Shown here piece after piece: positions 11,951 to 22,696 of a stretch of 64,000 nucleotides of DNA; the stretch's first letter is position 1, and the number at the start of each line of letters is the position of its first letter. The notes beneath the pieces were generated by a model. The model saw nothing but the letters and a program-made list of their open reading frames with translations, had not been told where the DNA came from and did no database searches. Source of the stretch: Helianthus annuus (Eukaryota; Streptophyta; Magnoliopsida; Asterales; Asteraceae); the NCBI RefSeq assembly GCF_002127325.2, contig NC_035449.2:146980931-147044930 (forward strand). The letters run 5' to 3'. The translations under genes were made by a program, and so were the position numbers.

Positions 11951-12327
11951 ACTATACAATCAATGCTTTTGTTATTAAACACAGTATTTTATTTTGTAAG
12001 TTTTTAGGTTGTATATTTCTAATCGTATGAATATATAACAATAATTCTGTAGCAGTGTATGACTTTGTATGTTCTTATGTTGTAAAAATTCTATCATAAG
12101 AATACATGACATATTTCAACAAACATTGAATCAGATGTGGAATCTTAATAAACCGAGGTTAAATAACATCTATGGAAATTAACGTAGGTACTTTCTTTTT
12201 ACTTGCGCCACATATTTATAAACAGACAATACATGACATATTCAGATTTCGCACTGCATTACGAGCGGGTCGGAATACTATTTGGAGTTAAAAATGGAAG
12301 GAGGGTTTAAGCTTGGTTAACATTGTC

Positions 12328-12336
12328 TATAAAAAT
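12328..12336 (+). promoter_or_regulatory. Candidate TATA box of the ATP synthase gene
   Basis: The sequence TATAAAAAT occurs about 110 bp before the start codon of the ATP synthase gene, in a sensible place for a plant core promoter. The transcription start is not known. Confidence 0.45.
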
Positions 12337-12440
12337 AAAGGGAAAAAAATGTTACCCTAAAATAACCCTTGATCCCCAAAGTGCCCCCTTTCCCATTTCT
12401 CCCAACCCTCTCTTCCTTCTCCCGATCTCCAATCGCCACC

Positions 12441-15400
12441 ATGTTCCGGCAAGTAGCTCACCGCCTCCTCACCCGATCCACCACCACCACCTACTCCATC
12501 TTCCCCGCTACCACCACCCTCCGCCCTTTCTCCACCGAGGTATCCACCGATGCCTCCTCCGGCGACTCCGCTTTCATCGACGCCTGGAAGAAGGTTGCCC
12601 CCAACATCGATCCACCAAAGACTCCGAGCCAGTATATGGAGCCCCGTCCCCCCACTCCTTCCTCTCTTCCCTCCAAACTCACCGTCAATTTCGTTCTCCC
12701 CTACGCCGCCGAACTCTCCAAAGCAGAGGTTTGTGTTTTCATGCTTTTCGGATCTTTTATGGTTTCAGATGGATAACATAATAGTGTGGTTGATTGTCTA
12801 GATCTTGTTTGTTTAGTTTTTTATTGTTTTTTCATTTTGAGTATTTTAGGGTTTGTGATGTTAATAATCGAAATGATAGTTAGTAGTGTGGTTATTGAGG
12901 CATTCTGTTTTTTTTAATTGTTATTATTCAGTGATAATAATTACAAGTACAGGAGATGAGATTTATAAGCTAAAATTAGGGTTAATCCTATTGCTCATCT
13001 TGCTAAACAAGAAACTGACAACCTGGGCTTATTAGGGTTAGGGCCGACCAAACCCTAAGCAAATTTTTTCTAAGAGTTAAATGCCATTTTAGTCCATGTG
13101 TTTGGGTCATTTTACCAGTTTAGTCCAAAGGTTTCATTTGTTTGCTTGTGGGTCCAAAAAGGTTTTACCGTTGCCATTTTAGTCCACTGGGTTAACTTCA
13201 TCCATTTTTTCTGCTAACGAGAATGACAATTCAATCATTTTATATGTAATTCTGTTAACTAGAAGGGCAATTCAACCATATAAAATGACCGAATTGCCCT
13301 TCTCGTTAACAGAAAAAATGGACGAAGTTAACCCAGTGGACTAAAATGTCAATGGTGAAACCTTTTTGGACTCACATGCGAAAAATGAAACCTTTGGACT
13401 AAACTGGCAAAATGGTCCAAACCACATGGACTAAAACGACATTTAACTCTTTTTGTAATTTTCGGCTTATGCAATGTGGGGCAAAGCCTACATAATGCGC
13501 AACACTAAGTGGGTGATTTTGTTTAACTGTTATTGTTTATACCAATTATTTTTTTTTGTTGATATATGTTTGCATTCAATGTGGTTTGAGATGTCTGGTA
13601 TTTGTTGCCTGTCTATGCTGTTCATACTTTTTTTCACATATTAAATGAGTGATTCTAGTTGGATTCCTGTTTATTTTACAAATTTGTGGGACTGTCAAAT
13701 TATAGATTTAAGGTTAGAATGGAAATCTGCAACAAGATCCAGTTATTTGTATGACCCTGTTAATGTGTTGATGCTAAAGAAGTGTTTTGTGTTGTTTTTA
13801 TTTATATTTGTTGTTTAATAAAAGCGTGATTTCATCTAGTTTATCAAGCTTATAATCTGATCTATGCAGTTAATATCGGTGATATATCGGTTATATTGGT
13901 CCCTTGGTAAAATATCGGTGTCAAATATCGGTACCGATATCGGCGATATTGACCGATATTTGACTGATATAACCGATATATCACTGAATTATTGGTGTTA
14001 AATAGCTATATATATAAATTCTGCATTATATCTAATTATCTGTGCAGTTAATATCGGTGATATAGTAAAAGATCGGTGTCAAATGTTGGTCAAAATATTG
14101 GTACCGATACTATTGGCGATATTGACCGATATAACCGATATATCACCGATATTTGACCGATATAACCGATATATCACTGAGTTACTGGTGTTAAATTGCT
14201 ATATACATAAATTCTGCATTATATTAAAATTACCGATATCCCACCGATATCTCACCGAGATAACCTATATTTCAAATATCGATCCTTGACCGTTATCCGA
14301 TATTTTACCACATTGACTGCATAGCATTATATTAAAATTACTGATATCCCACCGATATCTCACTGAGATAACGTATATTTCAAATATCGGTTCTTGACCG
14401 ATATCCGATATTTTACCGCATTTACTGCATAGAATCTGATATTACTTGCTAGTTGGTATTTGATGGCTGATTGCAACTGAATTGAAATTTGCTTTCTTGT
14501 TTTGATTGAATATTATCTAATATATGATGTCTGTGTGGTCTCATTTCCGATATTCAATTTCTATTGCAATATATTATTTGTTGGTCAAGACTCAAGAGGT
14601 CTCAAGGGGGTGGCGCAATGTGAGCTCTTGATTCACCTTGAAGGTCTCGAGTTTGAATTATGAAATCCGTTTTCCGACTTTAACCCCTTGAAGGTCACCT
14701 CTCAAGCGCTAGCTGCGTTTTACACGTGCCACTGTTTAGCAGGGTTTTGGTGGGGCCTGTGAGTTTTCTGGCGGCTGGTTCTCTCGATTAAAAAACATTA
14801 GTGTAATAGAGCCAAAGGTCTTAGGTATTATGGGTGTTCTAAAGAAGTCATTGCTGATTTTGTTTATTGTTGATTGTGCTTTGAGGCGGCTGTTCAGTAT
14901 CTATAACCAATCAGTAGCACTGATAAGTTATAGATAAAGATTCTATGCAACTAACATATATAATATAACGCACATGGTTTTAAAAAACGGTTGAGGCGTG
15001 CGCCTCGAGGCGCGCCTCAAGGAGTAACGTCCAAAAAACGATTCTGAGGCGTGCCTCAGAGGGTTTCCATTGTACGTGCGTCTCAGGGGTTTCTCATACT
15101 TGTTTTTGATGTTTTTGACTTTTTGTGTCAATTTCAAGCAATTTATGTCTTTTTTATGTGTGTTTTTGATGATTTTGATGATGAATTTAGTTAGTATTAT
15201 TAAACATGCCTGTAGTAATCGCTTAATTGTTTTAGAGTGTAGGGCTCTTAATACGTGTACGGTTACCTGATAGGAACTCGCTCTACATGTGGTCATAGAA
15301 TTAAACATCCATCACTTAATTGATGGTGTTTTTTTACTTTCTTGATATTTAATTTTACTTATTGAATTTAAATAACCTAATTTTACAAAAAAAATTAAAA

Positions 15401-16270
15401 GAGTAAATGCCATTTTTGTTTCTTAGGTTTGGCCAGTTTTGCAACTCTTGCCATTTTCATCCGGCTCGTTGACTCCATCCATTTTTCTCCGTTGAGTCGG
15501 GGGTGTTTCCGTTTTTTTGTTAACTTAAAGGGCATTTCAGACTTTTTCAGGGGTATTCAGTCTTTTTACATAAACTGAAAAAAGACCGAATTGCCCTTTA
15601 AGCTAACAAAAAGACGGAAATACATCTTATTTAACGGAGAAAAATGGATGAAGTTAACGAGCCAGGTGAAAATGTCAACATTTCAAACCTTTGGATGAAA
15701 TTCGCAAAACTGGCCAAACGTCATGGGCGAAAAATGCCATTTTACTCTAAAAAACTAAGAATTCTTTTTTAACAATAAGTATTTTAGGCCAACATTGACC
15801 CAATAACCATTTTGTCTCTTTAAACATGCTTATGGCTGATGCTGAGTGATGAAATTTTAAAAGCAGCCCGTTATCTTAGAATTTCTTGTTAACTTCTTTT
15901 TTTTTCTTTTGTGGCGTCATCAAAGGTTGACATGGTGATAGTTCCAGCAACAACGGGCCAGATGGGTATTTTACCAGGACACGTACCAACAATCGCAGAG
16001 CTCAAACCAGGCCTCCTTTCGGTCCACGAAGGTAACGACGTGAAGAAATACTTTATAAGCAGCGGCTTTGCTTTTGTGCACTCAAACTCTTACGCAGACA
16101 TATTGGCTGTTGAGGCGGTTCCCCTTGACCGAATTGACCCGGCCCAAGTACAAAAGGGTTTAAGTGAGTTCACTCAGAAGCTGAACTCAGCATCATCTGA
16201 TTTGGACAAAGCTGAAGCCCAGATCGGAGTTGATGTTCACAGCGCTCTCAACTCTGCTCTTACTGGTTAA
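12441..16270 (+). CDS. ATP synthase subunit delta', mitochondrial (two exons)
   Basis: This is the F1 central-stalk subunit called delta' in plant mitochondria, the counterpart of bacterial epsilon. It binds gamma and helps couple proton flow to ATP synthesis in the matrix-facing F1 part. Exon 1 is 12441-12728 (96 codons) and exon 2 is 15926-16270 (114 codons plus TAA), giving 210 residues, close to the family length of about 200. The intron has GT at 12729 and AG at 15924-15925 and is in phase 0. The N-terminus is rich in R, S and T, as in a mitochondrial presequence. The mature part has [15 protein letters not shown], then the beta-sandwich domain with [12 protein letters not shown] and [20 protein letters not shown]. 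The C-terminal helices end in [14 protein letters not shown]. The start sits in the good context GCCACCATG. No damage is seen, and this looks like a working gene. Confidence 0.95.
13074..13449. mobile_element. Mutator-type MITE (GAGTTAA family), 376 bp
   Basis: The inverted termini begin GAGTTAAATGCCATTTTAGTCC and end with its near complement. The flanks are TTTTTCTAA (13065-13073) and TTTTTGTAA (13450-13458), a 9-bp target duplication with one mismatch. The centre has inverted copies of a GGGCAATTC word. It sits in the ATP synthase intron. Confidence 0.75.
13862..14432. repeat. Compound ATATCGGT repeat
   Basis: Dozens of ATATCGG and CCGATAT words occur here. Two left ends (CTATGCAGTTAATATCGG at 13862 and a near copy at about 14042) and two right ends (TTTACTGCATAG near 14421-14432 and a near copy ending about 14325) show that one inverted-repeat unit is present in two overlapping or nested copies. 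A transposon-derived repeat is likely; the superfamily is unclear. Confidence 0.6.
14606..14812 (+). mobile_element. SINE-like element, tRNA-derived head
   Basis: The head GGGGTGGCGCAATG resembles a tRNA-type A box region, and GAGTTTGAATTAT about 45 bp later resembles a decayed B box (GGTTCGAATCC). Similar words flank the copy (AAGAGGTCTCAAG before, CAAAGGTCTTAGG after), consistent with a decayed target duplication. It is non-coding and would depend on a LINE for movement. Confidence 0.5.
14975..15110. repeat. GC-rich palindromic GAGGCG repeat
   Basis: Multiple inverted copies of GAGGCG and CGCCTC (for example GAGGCGTGCGCCTCGAGGCG) are followed by related words to about 15095. It is capable of forming a strong hairpin and stands out from the AT-rich surroundings. 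Probably the end of a degenerate DNA element. Confidence 0.45.
15401..15747. mobile_element. MITE related to the GAGTTAA family, 347 bp
   Basis: The ends GAGTAAATGCCATTTTTG and CATTTTACTC are inverted copies. Inverted internal words (GGGCAATTCGGTC and complement, and a CCATTTTTCTCCGTT pair) resemble the other copies. I do not see a clear target duplication. Confidence 0.65.
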
Positions 16271-16612
16271 GAGTTTTGTCGTCATTTATTTTTGTTTATT
16301 TTTGACTCAAAAATAAGAGTTTTCTCTTAATTTCTTTATGCAAATTGGGAAAACTTTGGTGGAATGTTTGGGTGTGTTCATTCTGAATTAAAAATATAAT
16401 TTGTCATGTTTGACATCAAATATTGTTTTCTTGAAAGTTACCCATAAATTCAAAAAAAAAAAAAAAAGATCATAAATGTTTTGTCTATTTGGGTCTAAGT
16501 CATGCTGAATTTGGGAGATGGTGTCACATTTTATTCCAGTTTTATGAACTTTTGTTTTCTTGAAAATTAAACTGAAATTGAAGAAAATGCCGCTCGCTTC
16601 AATTTTCCCTAA

Positions 16613-17278
16613 GAGTTAACTGCCATTTTCGTCCCTGTGGTTTGGTCACTTTGGCCATTTCAGTCCATTTTTCAAAAATGCGCCATTTTCCTCCCCGACG
16701 TTCTGGAAAGGTGCCATTTCAGTCCAAAAATCATAACTCAGTTAAGTCGGTTTGTAAATAAGGACTGATTGTGTAAATTTGTAACATAAAGGACCATTTA
16801 AGTAAAATGTATAAATATTAATATAATTATATAATATAATATATATATATATATATAATGTATACATATATATATACAGATCAGACGAGAGAGGGAGAGG
16901 GTGAACCGGAGCCAGAACCGGAGCTCCGGTGGTCACCACCGCCGCCGCCGGAACCACCACCATCAACGTCATCATCGTCATCATCTGTTATCATCATCAT
17001 CGATCATCATCGACCTTCATCATCATCATCGTGATCTTCATCATCATCATCAGACCTGCATTCTCACCTTACCTGCATACTCACCACCGCCGCCGCCGCC
17101 TGTAACTCACCGGACCTTCATCATCAGACCTTCATCATCATCATCGCGATCTTCATCATCATCATCAGACCTTCATCACCACTGCCGCCGCCTGCAACTC
17201 ACCGGAAAAACGGCACCCCCACCGTCGCCGGTTCTCTCTCCCGCCTCCTTCACTCTCTCTCTCTCCCTCTCTATCGTC

Positions 17279-17320
<42 letters not shown>

Positions 17321-17442
17321 ACTTTCTCCCTCTCTCGTCTGATGACGATGATGACGTTGATGGTGGTGGTTTCGGCGGCGGCGGTGGTGACCACCGGAGC
17401 TCCGGTTCCGGCTCCGGTTCACCCTCTCCCTCTCTCGTCTGA

Positions 17443-17483
<41 letters not shown>

Positions 17484-17728
17484 ACATTATATATATATAT
17501 TATATAATTTATAATTATATTAATATTTATACATTTTACTTAAATGGTCCTTTATGTTACAAATTTACACAATCAGTCCTTATTAACAAACCGACTTAAC
17601 TGGGTTATGATTTTTGGACTGAAATGGCACCTTTCCAGAACGTTGGGGAGGAAAATGGCGCATTTTTGAAAAATGGACTGAAATGGCCAAAGTGACCAAA
17701 CCACAGGGACGAAAATGGCAGTTAACTC
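16613..17728. mobile_element. Large Mutator-type palindromic element, 1116 bp
   Basis: The two arms (16613 to about 16990, and about 17336 to 17728) are close inverted copies, roughly 380 bp each. The target duplication TTTCCCTAA (16604-16612 and 17729-17737) is a perfect 9 bp. Each arm runs from the GAGTTAACTGCC terminus through an AT stretch into an inverted GC-rich block (ACCGGAGCTCCGGTGGT). The loop holds CAT-rich and CT repeats. Open frames in the loop are low-complexity artefacts. It lies about 340 bp past the ATP synthase stop codon. Confidence 0.8.
17282..17318. repeat. (CT)n microsatellite
   Basis: An almost pure CT run of about 18 units inside the loop of the palindromic element. 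A (TA)n run follows at about 17449-17480, with a counterpart in the left arm near 16840. Confidence 0.9.
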
Positions 17729-17737
17729 TTTCCCTAA

Positions 17738-18287
17738 TGATCATCTTTTTCCAACATATTTGGTCTTGTGCAGCTTGATCTGTGTATGATTTTCATTTCT
17801 TCAAGGATTAAATATAGGAATTTTTGAGTTAATTGTGGGAAACTTGGTGAGGCTCTTCATTGGTGGTTTAACACTTTTCGATGAAATGTATTGGTTATAA
17901 ATGTTTTGAAATATTATATGCCATCCTTTTAGCTATTGTTAATGAATATAAAATAATAAAAAGAGAGATAGGTAGGGATGACAAAAGAACATGGCTATGA
18001 GATTAGTTTTTTAAAATTCACATGTTTGGAACGAATATAGTCTATAGTTACCCAAAATTTTCTTTTTCGGGGGCGGGATTCTTTTAGGGGTTGATTGATT
18101 GTTGTGTTTCTGAGTTTTCTTAATGAAAAAAAAAAGTGAGGAAAGAAAAACTTGGATGTTTTTTAGAGGTTTTTTTTTCTGTTTGGAGAGAAGAAGAAAT
18201 GAAAAAAGTTTATATTCCAAAGATTATCTTTTGCAGCGAAGTGAAAAGAAGAGAAGAGAAAGAAAGGAAAGTTCGATTGTTTGAGGC
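17738..18287. other. Intergenic, nothing recognised
   Basis: AT-rich sequence with purine-rich patches around 18235-18275. Short frames here show no recognisable motif. Confidence 0.5.
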
Positions 18288-18290
18288 TAA

Positions 18291-18604
18291 GGGGCTGTTT
18301 GGCAACATCTGAATGATTAAGTGCGAAACCAGTAAGAGGTCTGAACCATTAAATGCTGAACCAGTAAGAGGTCTGAACCATTAAGAGTCTGTATAATGAT
18401 TAATTGTTCAGAGGCAAATGTCTGATCAATTCAGATTAGAGGTCTTAACCATTCAGACTCTGTATAAATCTTAACCATTCAGAGGCAAATGTCTGAACCA
18501 TTCAGACATCTGCTCGTGAAACAAACAGTCTGAACCATTAAGTGCTGAACATGTAAGATGTCTGAACCATTAAGAGCCTCATTAAGAGGTAAACAAACAG
18601 CCCC
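18291..18604. mobile_element. Tourist-like (PIF/Harbinger) MITE, 314 bp
   Basis: The inverted ends are GGGGCTGTTTGG and its near complement ending AAACAGCCCC. The target duplication TAA is at 18288-18290 and 18605-18607. The body repeats TCTGAACCATT-type words on both halves. No coding capacity. Confidence 0.82.
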
Positions 18605-18607
18605 TAA

Positions 18608-19295
18608 ATCTCATCCTTTCAAGTTGGAAGGAAGTAGAGGGAAGGGAAAAGAGAGAAGTTGAGAGAAATGAGAGGAGAGGAAAGGAAAGGAAATTGGAGC
18701 ATTTCTCTTCTCTTCCTTTCTTATGTAAACTCGGCAAGACAACCTAGTCAATCACTATATATAATCTTTTTCTGTCCAGTTCGAGCCGGATTGGGTTGGG
18801 TCATATAAAAAAGATTAACTAAATTTCATGTAATCATCAAAAGTTCGTCAAACGTCATTATAGATGCATAATGAAAGTACAATATATCTAAAGTTTTCAT
18901 TTTTTCAATAAGGTTTATAAAACATGGGCTAAAGCCTAATTATCTGGACATTGGGCTTAGAGTATAAATATTTTAAAAATTTGAACGTAGACTTAACCCT
19001 TTTCAACATATGTTGGAGATGAAATTGGGCTTTATTAATTTATATTAATCATACCACTTTTTAATTGATAATTAATATTTTTATAACATTTACATTTGAA
19101 AATTTACTTAGGGTTTAGTTTTGAAAGTTTAAGAAGGGAAATTGCAAAATTTTATGGGGGTGTTCGTGATACATACGCGTATATAATATATTTTTAAGGG
19201 GGCGGCTACCCTTAAGCTATGTATGGGTACGCCCCTAGATATACTATTAATAACTATTAAGTGATAGATGTTTGATTAACCAAATGGGTATACCC
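18608..19295. other. Intergenic, nothing recognised
   Basis: AT-rich, non-coding by eye. A small GGGGCG-containing hairpin occurs around 19196-19236. Confidence 0.45.
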
Positions 19296-19505
19296 AGTGG
19301 CGAAGCTTGAGATTTCCGATCGGGGGTCGGAAGTCACCGGACCTAAAATTATACCTTAAAAATTATAAAACCGGGGGGTCGAAACGTATGGTCGAAAACG
19401 TATATATCTAAAAAAATTCTATACGAAACGTACATACATAACACTACTGAGCGAAAAGTTCGGTGGGTCGGGCGCCCCTCCCGGCCCCTTTAAAGCTACG
19501 CCCAT
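19296..19505. mobile_element. hAT-type MITE, 210 bp
   Basis: Ends AGTGGCGAAGCTT and AAGCTACGCCCAT are imperfect inverted copies. The 8-bp target duplication GTATACCC is perfect (19288-19295 and 19506-19513), as in the hAT superfamily. The interior is non-coding. Confidence 0.75.
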
Positions 19506-19513
19506 GTATACCC

Positions 19514-20233
19514 ATATCGAAATCAAATATATTATTATTATAGCACATAATTTCAAATAATATATTATATAGAATGTTGAAGTTGTTACAAACTTAAAAC
19601 TATAAGAAATACTGAATTGTAAATATTTCATGTTTTTTTGTATGTGGGTTTAAAATCTAATATTGAGTAATGGATATCCGAATTCTTAGCAAGTAGTTTT
19701 CAACTAAATTAGAATAAAAATGTCTAAATGGGGATGCCTGAGACATCTAAGGGTATTAATGGACTATATGTGAGGGTATGGGTTTGAGATTAGACTATGT
19801 ATCATTGGGCATGGAAAGGGGCACGGGGTGCGGAACACCGCCTACCTGGGGCGTGACCAGGGCACGGTTAGTGGATCAATCAAAGTGACCGCGGGCTTAG
19901 GGAGATGTTTAATTTCTTATTTTTATAAATTATTAACTATATACTAAACAATTATTTAGCTTTACTTCGCTTTTATTTTTTTTATTACTCACCCCACCAC
20001 ATCTCATGCTACCATAAACTTATCTTAGTGAATGGTTAAAAAAGAAAGATAAAACCACTTCTGCATACCTTAACACGATGATATCACAATATTTTTTAAC
20101 CTTTCAGCTAATCACAGTCTTACCAAAACTCAGGCTACTCGGTGTGGGAAGCGGCCTAGGGCCGGCGAGGGCCGTGGACGCCCCCTAGGCCCGTCCCCAT
20201 CCTCAACGTCCTTCCCAAGCTGTTCACGGGTGC
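19514..20233. other. Intergenic with two GC-rich patches
   Basis: Mostly AT-rich. Patches at about 19805-19895 and 20140-20215 are rich in GGGGC and GCCCC words and may be the two ends of an old inverted-repeat element, but I could not define borders. Confidence 0.35.
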
Positions 20234-20277
20234 CTCTTCTCTCTCTCTCTCTCTCTTCTTTATACACACACAGACAT

Positions 20278-20323
<46 letters not shown>
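20234..20323. repeat. Compound (CT)(CA)(TA) microsatellite
   Basis: A CT run, then a CA run, then a TA run follow each other with only short interruptions. The tract abuts the 3' tail side of a SINE-like element on its right. Confidence 0.95.
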
Positions 20324-20640
20324 CAATCAATCATACCCAGTAAAATCCCACAAATAACAAAGCTATTTGTAGGGTCTGGGGAGGGTGGGATGTAGGCACA
20401 CCTTACCTCTACCCCTAGGGATAGAGAGGCTGCTTCCAGAGAGACCCTCGCCTCTAAAACACCCAGGAAAGGAATAAATAGAGCACCTCCTCCACACCCT
20501 AGGTTCTTTAGGCTCATCCCTACACCCTTTTATGTGGACGTCTACATAGCGGAGCATCCTTTGAAGACTATCCTCCTCCACACCCTATTGCTGTTGCCAT
20601 CCCTAGAGGTGGTGGGATTTTCACCATTATTTATTTATGG
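20324..20640 (-). mobile_element. SINE-like repeat
   Basis: On the minus strand it has an AGAGACCCTCGCC-type body, GGGGTAGAGGTAAGG, CCCTCCCCAGACCC and a GTGGGATTTTACTGGGTATG end, followed by short GATT repeats. This matches a plant SINE body and 3' tail as I remember them. I could not place the polymerase III boxes, so the 5' end is approximate. Confidence 0.5.
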
Positions 20641-21130
20641 TACATGAGGTTGAGATTTCCATCTAGATTCTGCTTTAGATCATTATCATCATCATAAAAC
20701 AAAGTTTTGATAGGATGTTGATTTTGGTGGGGTGGTGTGCCCTTTTCATTTTTCTTTTTTTGCCTGCCCTAATATTATTATTGAATGCTTATACATGATT
20801 TTTAATCTTGGTAAAGTGACGATTAAGGTTTTTAAATTGGTTTTACTATGTGACTAGAAAAGAATCTTTCCAATCAACAAAGCTGATTTCAATAAGTACG
20901 AATATATAAGATATCGACAAATGAGTTCATTTGTTGTTAATAAAAACATCTAACTCAAATCAAAATAAATTTAAGTGGAATGCTTGTTTGTTCTAATCTT
21001 TGTAGACATGATATGAAAATGACATTGCATGACATGACGCCTCATAGTGGTATTTATTCATATGTACTAATAATTGTTGGTTAAATGTTTAGAAGAACTA
21101 ATATATTCATAATAATTAAGGTGTTATCAT
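20641..21130. other. Intergenic, nothing recognised
   Basis: AT-rich and non-coding by eye. Confidence 0.45.
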
Positions 21131-21188
21131 TGTAAATAATGATTATTGTAAACAAAACGTTATTATTTTGGATTGAGATTACAAATAA

Positions 21189-22137
21189 GAAAAAATTACA
21201 CCGTTAATTCTTGCGGTTTCCGTCAAATTTCAATGTCGGATATTAATAGTTTTTTATTGCAAAATCAGGTATTAATGTTCTAACTTGTCACAATGTTGAG
21301 TACTAAGGCTAAACTTTGTCACAATGTTGAGTACTAAGGCCAAACCTTGTTAACTTTTTTGTTAAGTCTTACTAAAATGCACTTTAATAATTAAAGTTTT
21401 TAGTCATTTTTGTAAAACTTAGAAACCCCAGGGACTATATGTGTTAAATAACCAAACATGTTAAATCAATCAAACAGAAAGCCCGTCTTTCAGGGGGTCT
21501 TCTTTGGCAAAGTTGCCAGATTCCGACCATATTGGACCCGTAAAAATTGTCCGTTTAACTCGTTTTTCCGTTAATGTTTATCTCCATCATAATCAAAACT
21601 AACAACTCGTTTGCGTCACGTATAAACTGCAAATTATGCTTATCCGCTACCCGTTTAACTCTGAAATTCCCATCATCCTCTCGATCCATTATATCTTCAA
21701 TTCGAGTATAAATATACGCCTCTTGACCCAATGAGACCTCATTTCCACACAATTTCATTGCCAATTTCGTCTCTACAACTGATCGGTGCCGCGTCGGCAT
21801 ATCAAAGTTTTTAAATATAAACTTCAAATCCATTTAATTTTATAAAAAAATATAAATAAAACAGAAAACATTACTTTAAATTATTTTAGTCAAATATAAT
21901 TAATTAAAAAATAGATGCTCGAATTATTAAAGGGCATTTTAGTCATTTTGGTAAGACTTAACAAAAAAAAAGTTAACAAGGTTTGACCTTAGTACTCAAC
22001 ATTGTGACAAGGTTTGGCATTAGTACTCAACATTATGATAAATTAAAAAGTTAATACCTAATTTTGCAACAAAAAACAATTAGTAGCCGACATTGAAATT
22101 TAACAGAAACCAAAAGGATCAATGGTGTAATTTTTTT
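21189..22137. mobile_element. Mutator-type element carrying an unrecognised frame, 949 bp
   Basis: The arms 21189-21405 and about 21925-22137 are inverted copies, with TTAGTACTCAACATTGTGAC words repeated twice in each. The 9-bp duplication TACAAATAA flanks it (21180-21188 and 22138-22146). The interior between the arms is not part of the palindrome and holds an open frame on the minus strand, as in Pack-MULEs that carry host sequence. Confidence 0.75.
21555..21833 (-). CDS. Hypothetical protein inside a Mutator-type element
   Basis: This frame of 92 codons begins MDLKFIFKNFDMPTRHRSVV and continues with a charged, low-bias sequence including EDIMDREDDGNFRVKRVADK. Composition is protein-like rather than low-complexity, which sets it apart from most frames in this region. 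I do not recognise a family. It sits between the inverted arms of the element, so it may be a captured host exon or part of one. Nothing shows that it is expressed. Confidence 0.35.
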   Translation of the reverse strand: MDLKFIFKNFDMPTRHRSVVETKLAMKLCGNEVSLGQEAYIYTRIEDIMDREDDGNFRVKRVADKHNLQFIRDANELLVLIMMEININGKTS

Positions 22138-22228
22138 TACAAATAATGATTATTGTAAACAAAAAGTTACTATTTTGGATTGAGATTACCAATAAATTCT
22201 AGAATCACAGAAAAATCTGAAAGAATAA

Positions 22229-22563
22229 GGGTGAGAGGGGCACTCCCCTCTTAGGGGAGTCCCCTCTCTTACGTACACCCAATCCGTTTATGCCACGTCA
22301 ACTCCCCTCTTAAACTCCCCTCGCACCCCAATTTGATGGCGGCACTCCCCTATTAGGCGACTTGTTTTTTTATTTAAAAAAAAAAGAAAAGAAATAATTG
22401 ATTGGTTTGAAAAGATGGTGGCCCCACACTCTCCCCCTTCCTTCACGCGGTGACTTCTCCCCGATTCCCCTCCCCGATTTGGGTCCCCGCGGTGATGGCG
22501 GCAGTGTTCCCGATCGGGGAATAGGGTCACCGAATTGAGTCCCCGCTAGTGTTGCGGACACCC
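22229..22563. mobile_element. PIF/Harbinger-type MITE, 335 bp
   Basis: Ends GGGTG and CACCC are inverted, and TAA is duplicated at 22226-22228 and 22564-22566. The interior is rich in CTCCCC and GGGGA words. The inverted ends are short, so the class is less sure than for the other MITEs. Confidence 0.55.
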
Positions 22564-22602
22564 TAAAAAGTTGACGAAGTAGCTTTGAGAAACGTTGTAT
22601 CA

Positions 22603-22696
22603 TTTAATAATACTGAAAGGTAGTGTAATTCTAATTTTGAGAGCTAATTTTAATAATACTGAAAGGTAGTGTAATTCTAATTTTGAGAGATAATTT
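22603..22696. repeat. 46-bp tandem duplication
   Basis: Two adjacent copies of a unit containing TAATAATACTGAAAGGTAG occur with one difference (GAGAGC versus GAGAGA). Confidence 0.9.

Larger units (their letters stand above)
12729..15925 (+). other. 3.2-kb intron of the ATP synthase delta' gene, filled with repeats
   Basis: The only intron of the gene holds two GAGTTAA-type MITEs, a compound ATATCGG repeat, a SINE-like element and a palindromic GAGGCG repeat. All are listed separately. Unique sequence is limited to the intron ends and short stretches between the repeats. Confidence 0.85.
21131..22187. repeat. Pair of about 50-bp direct repeats split by a DNA element
   Basis: The sequence around AATGATTATTGTAAACAAAA and TTTTGGATTGAGAT occurs at 21131-21179 and again at 22138-22187 with few differences. 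A Mutator-type element lies exactly between them. Confidence 0.75.

Noticed and set aside
12323..12781. 152-codon frame over exon 1 of the ATP synthase gene
   Set aside because: Shadow frame. The ATP synthase reading starting at 12441 matches the known protein family and a proper splice donor.
17165..17422. Minus frames with RERERE runs
   Set aside because: Product of the (CT)n microsatellite, not a gene.
16901..17599. 232-codon frame rich in H, S and R
   Set aside because: It is translated from CAT, CT and TA simple repeats inside a palindromic element; the composition is purely low-complexity.
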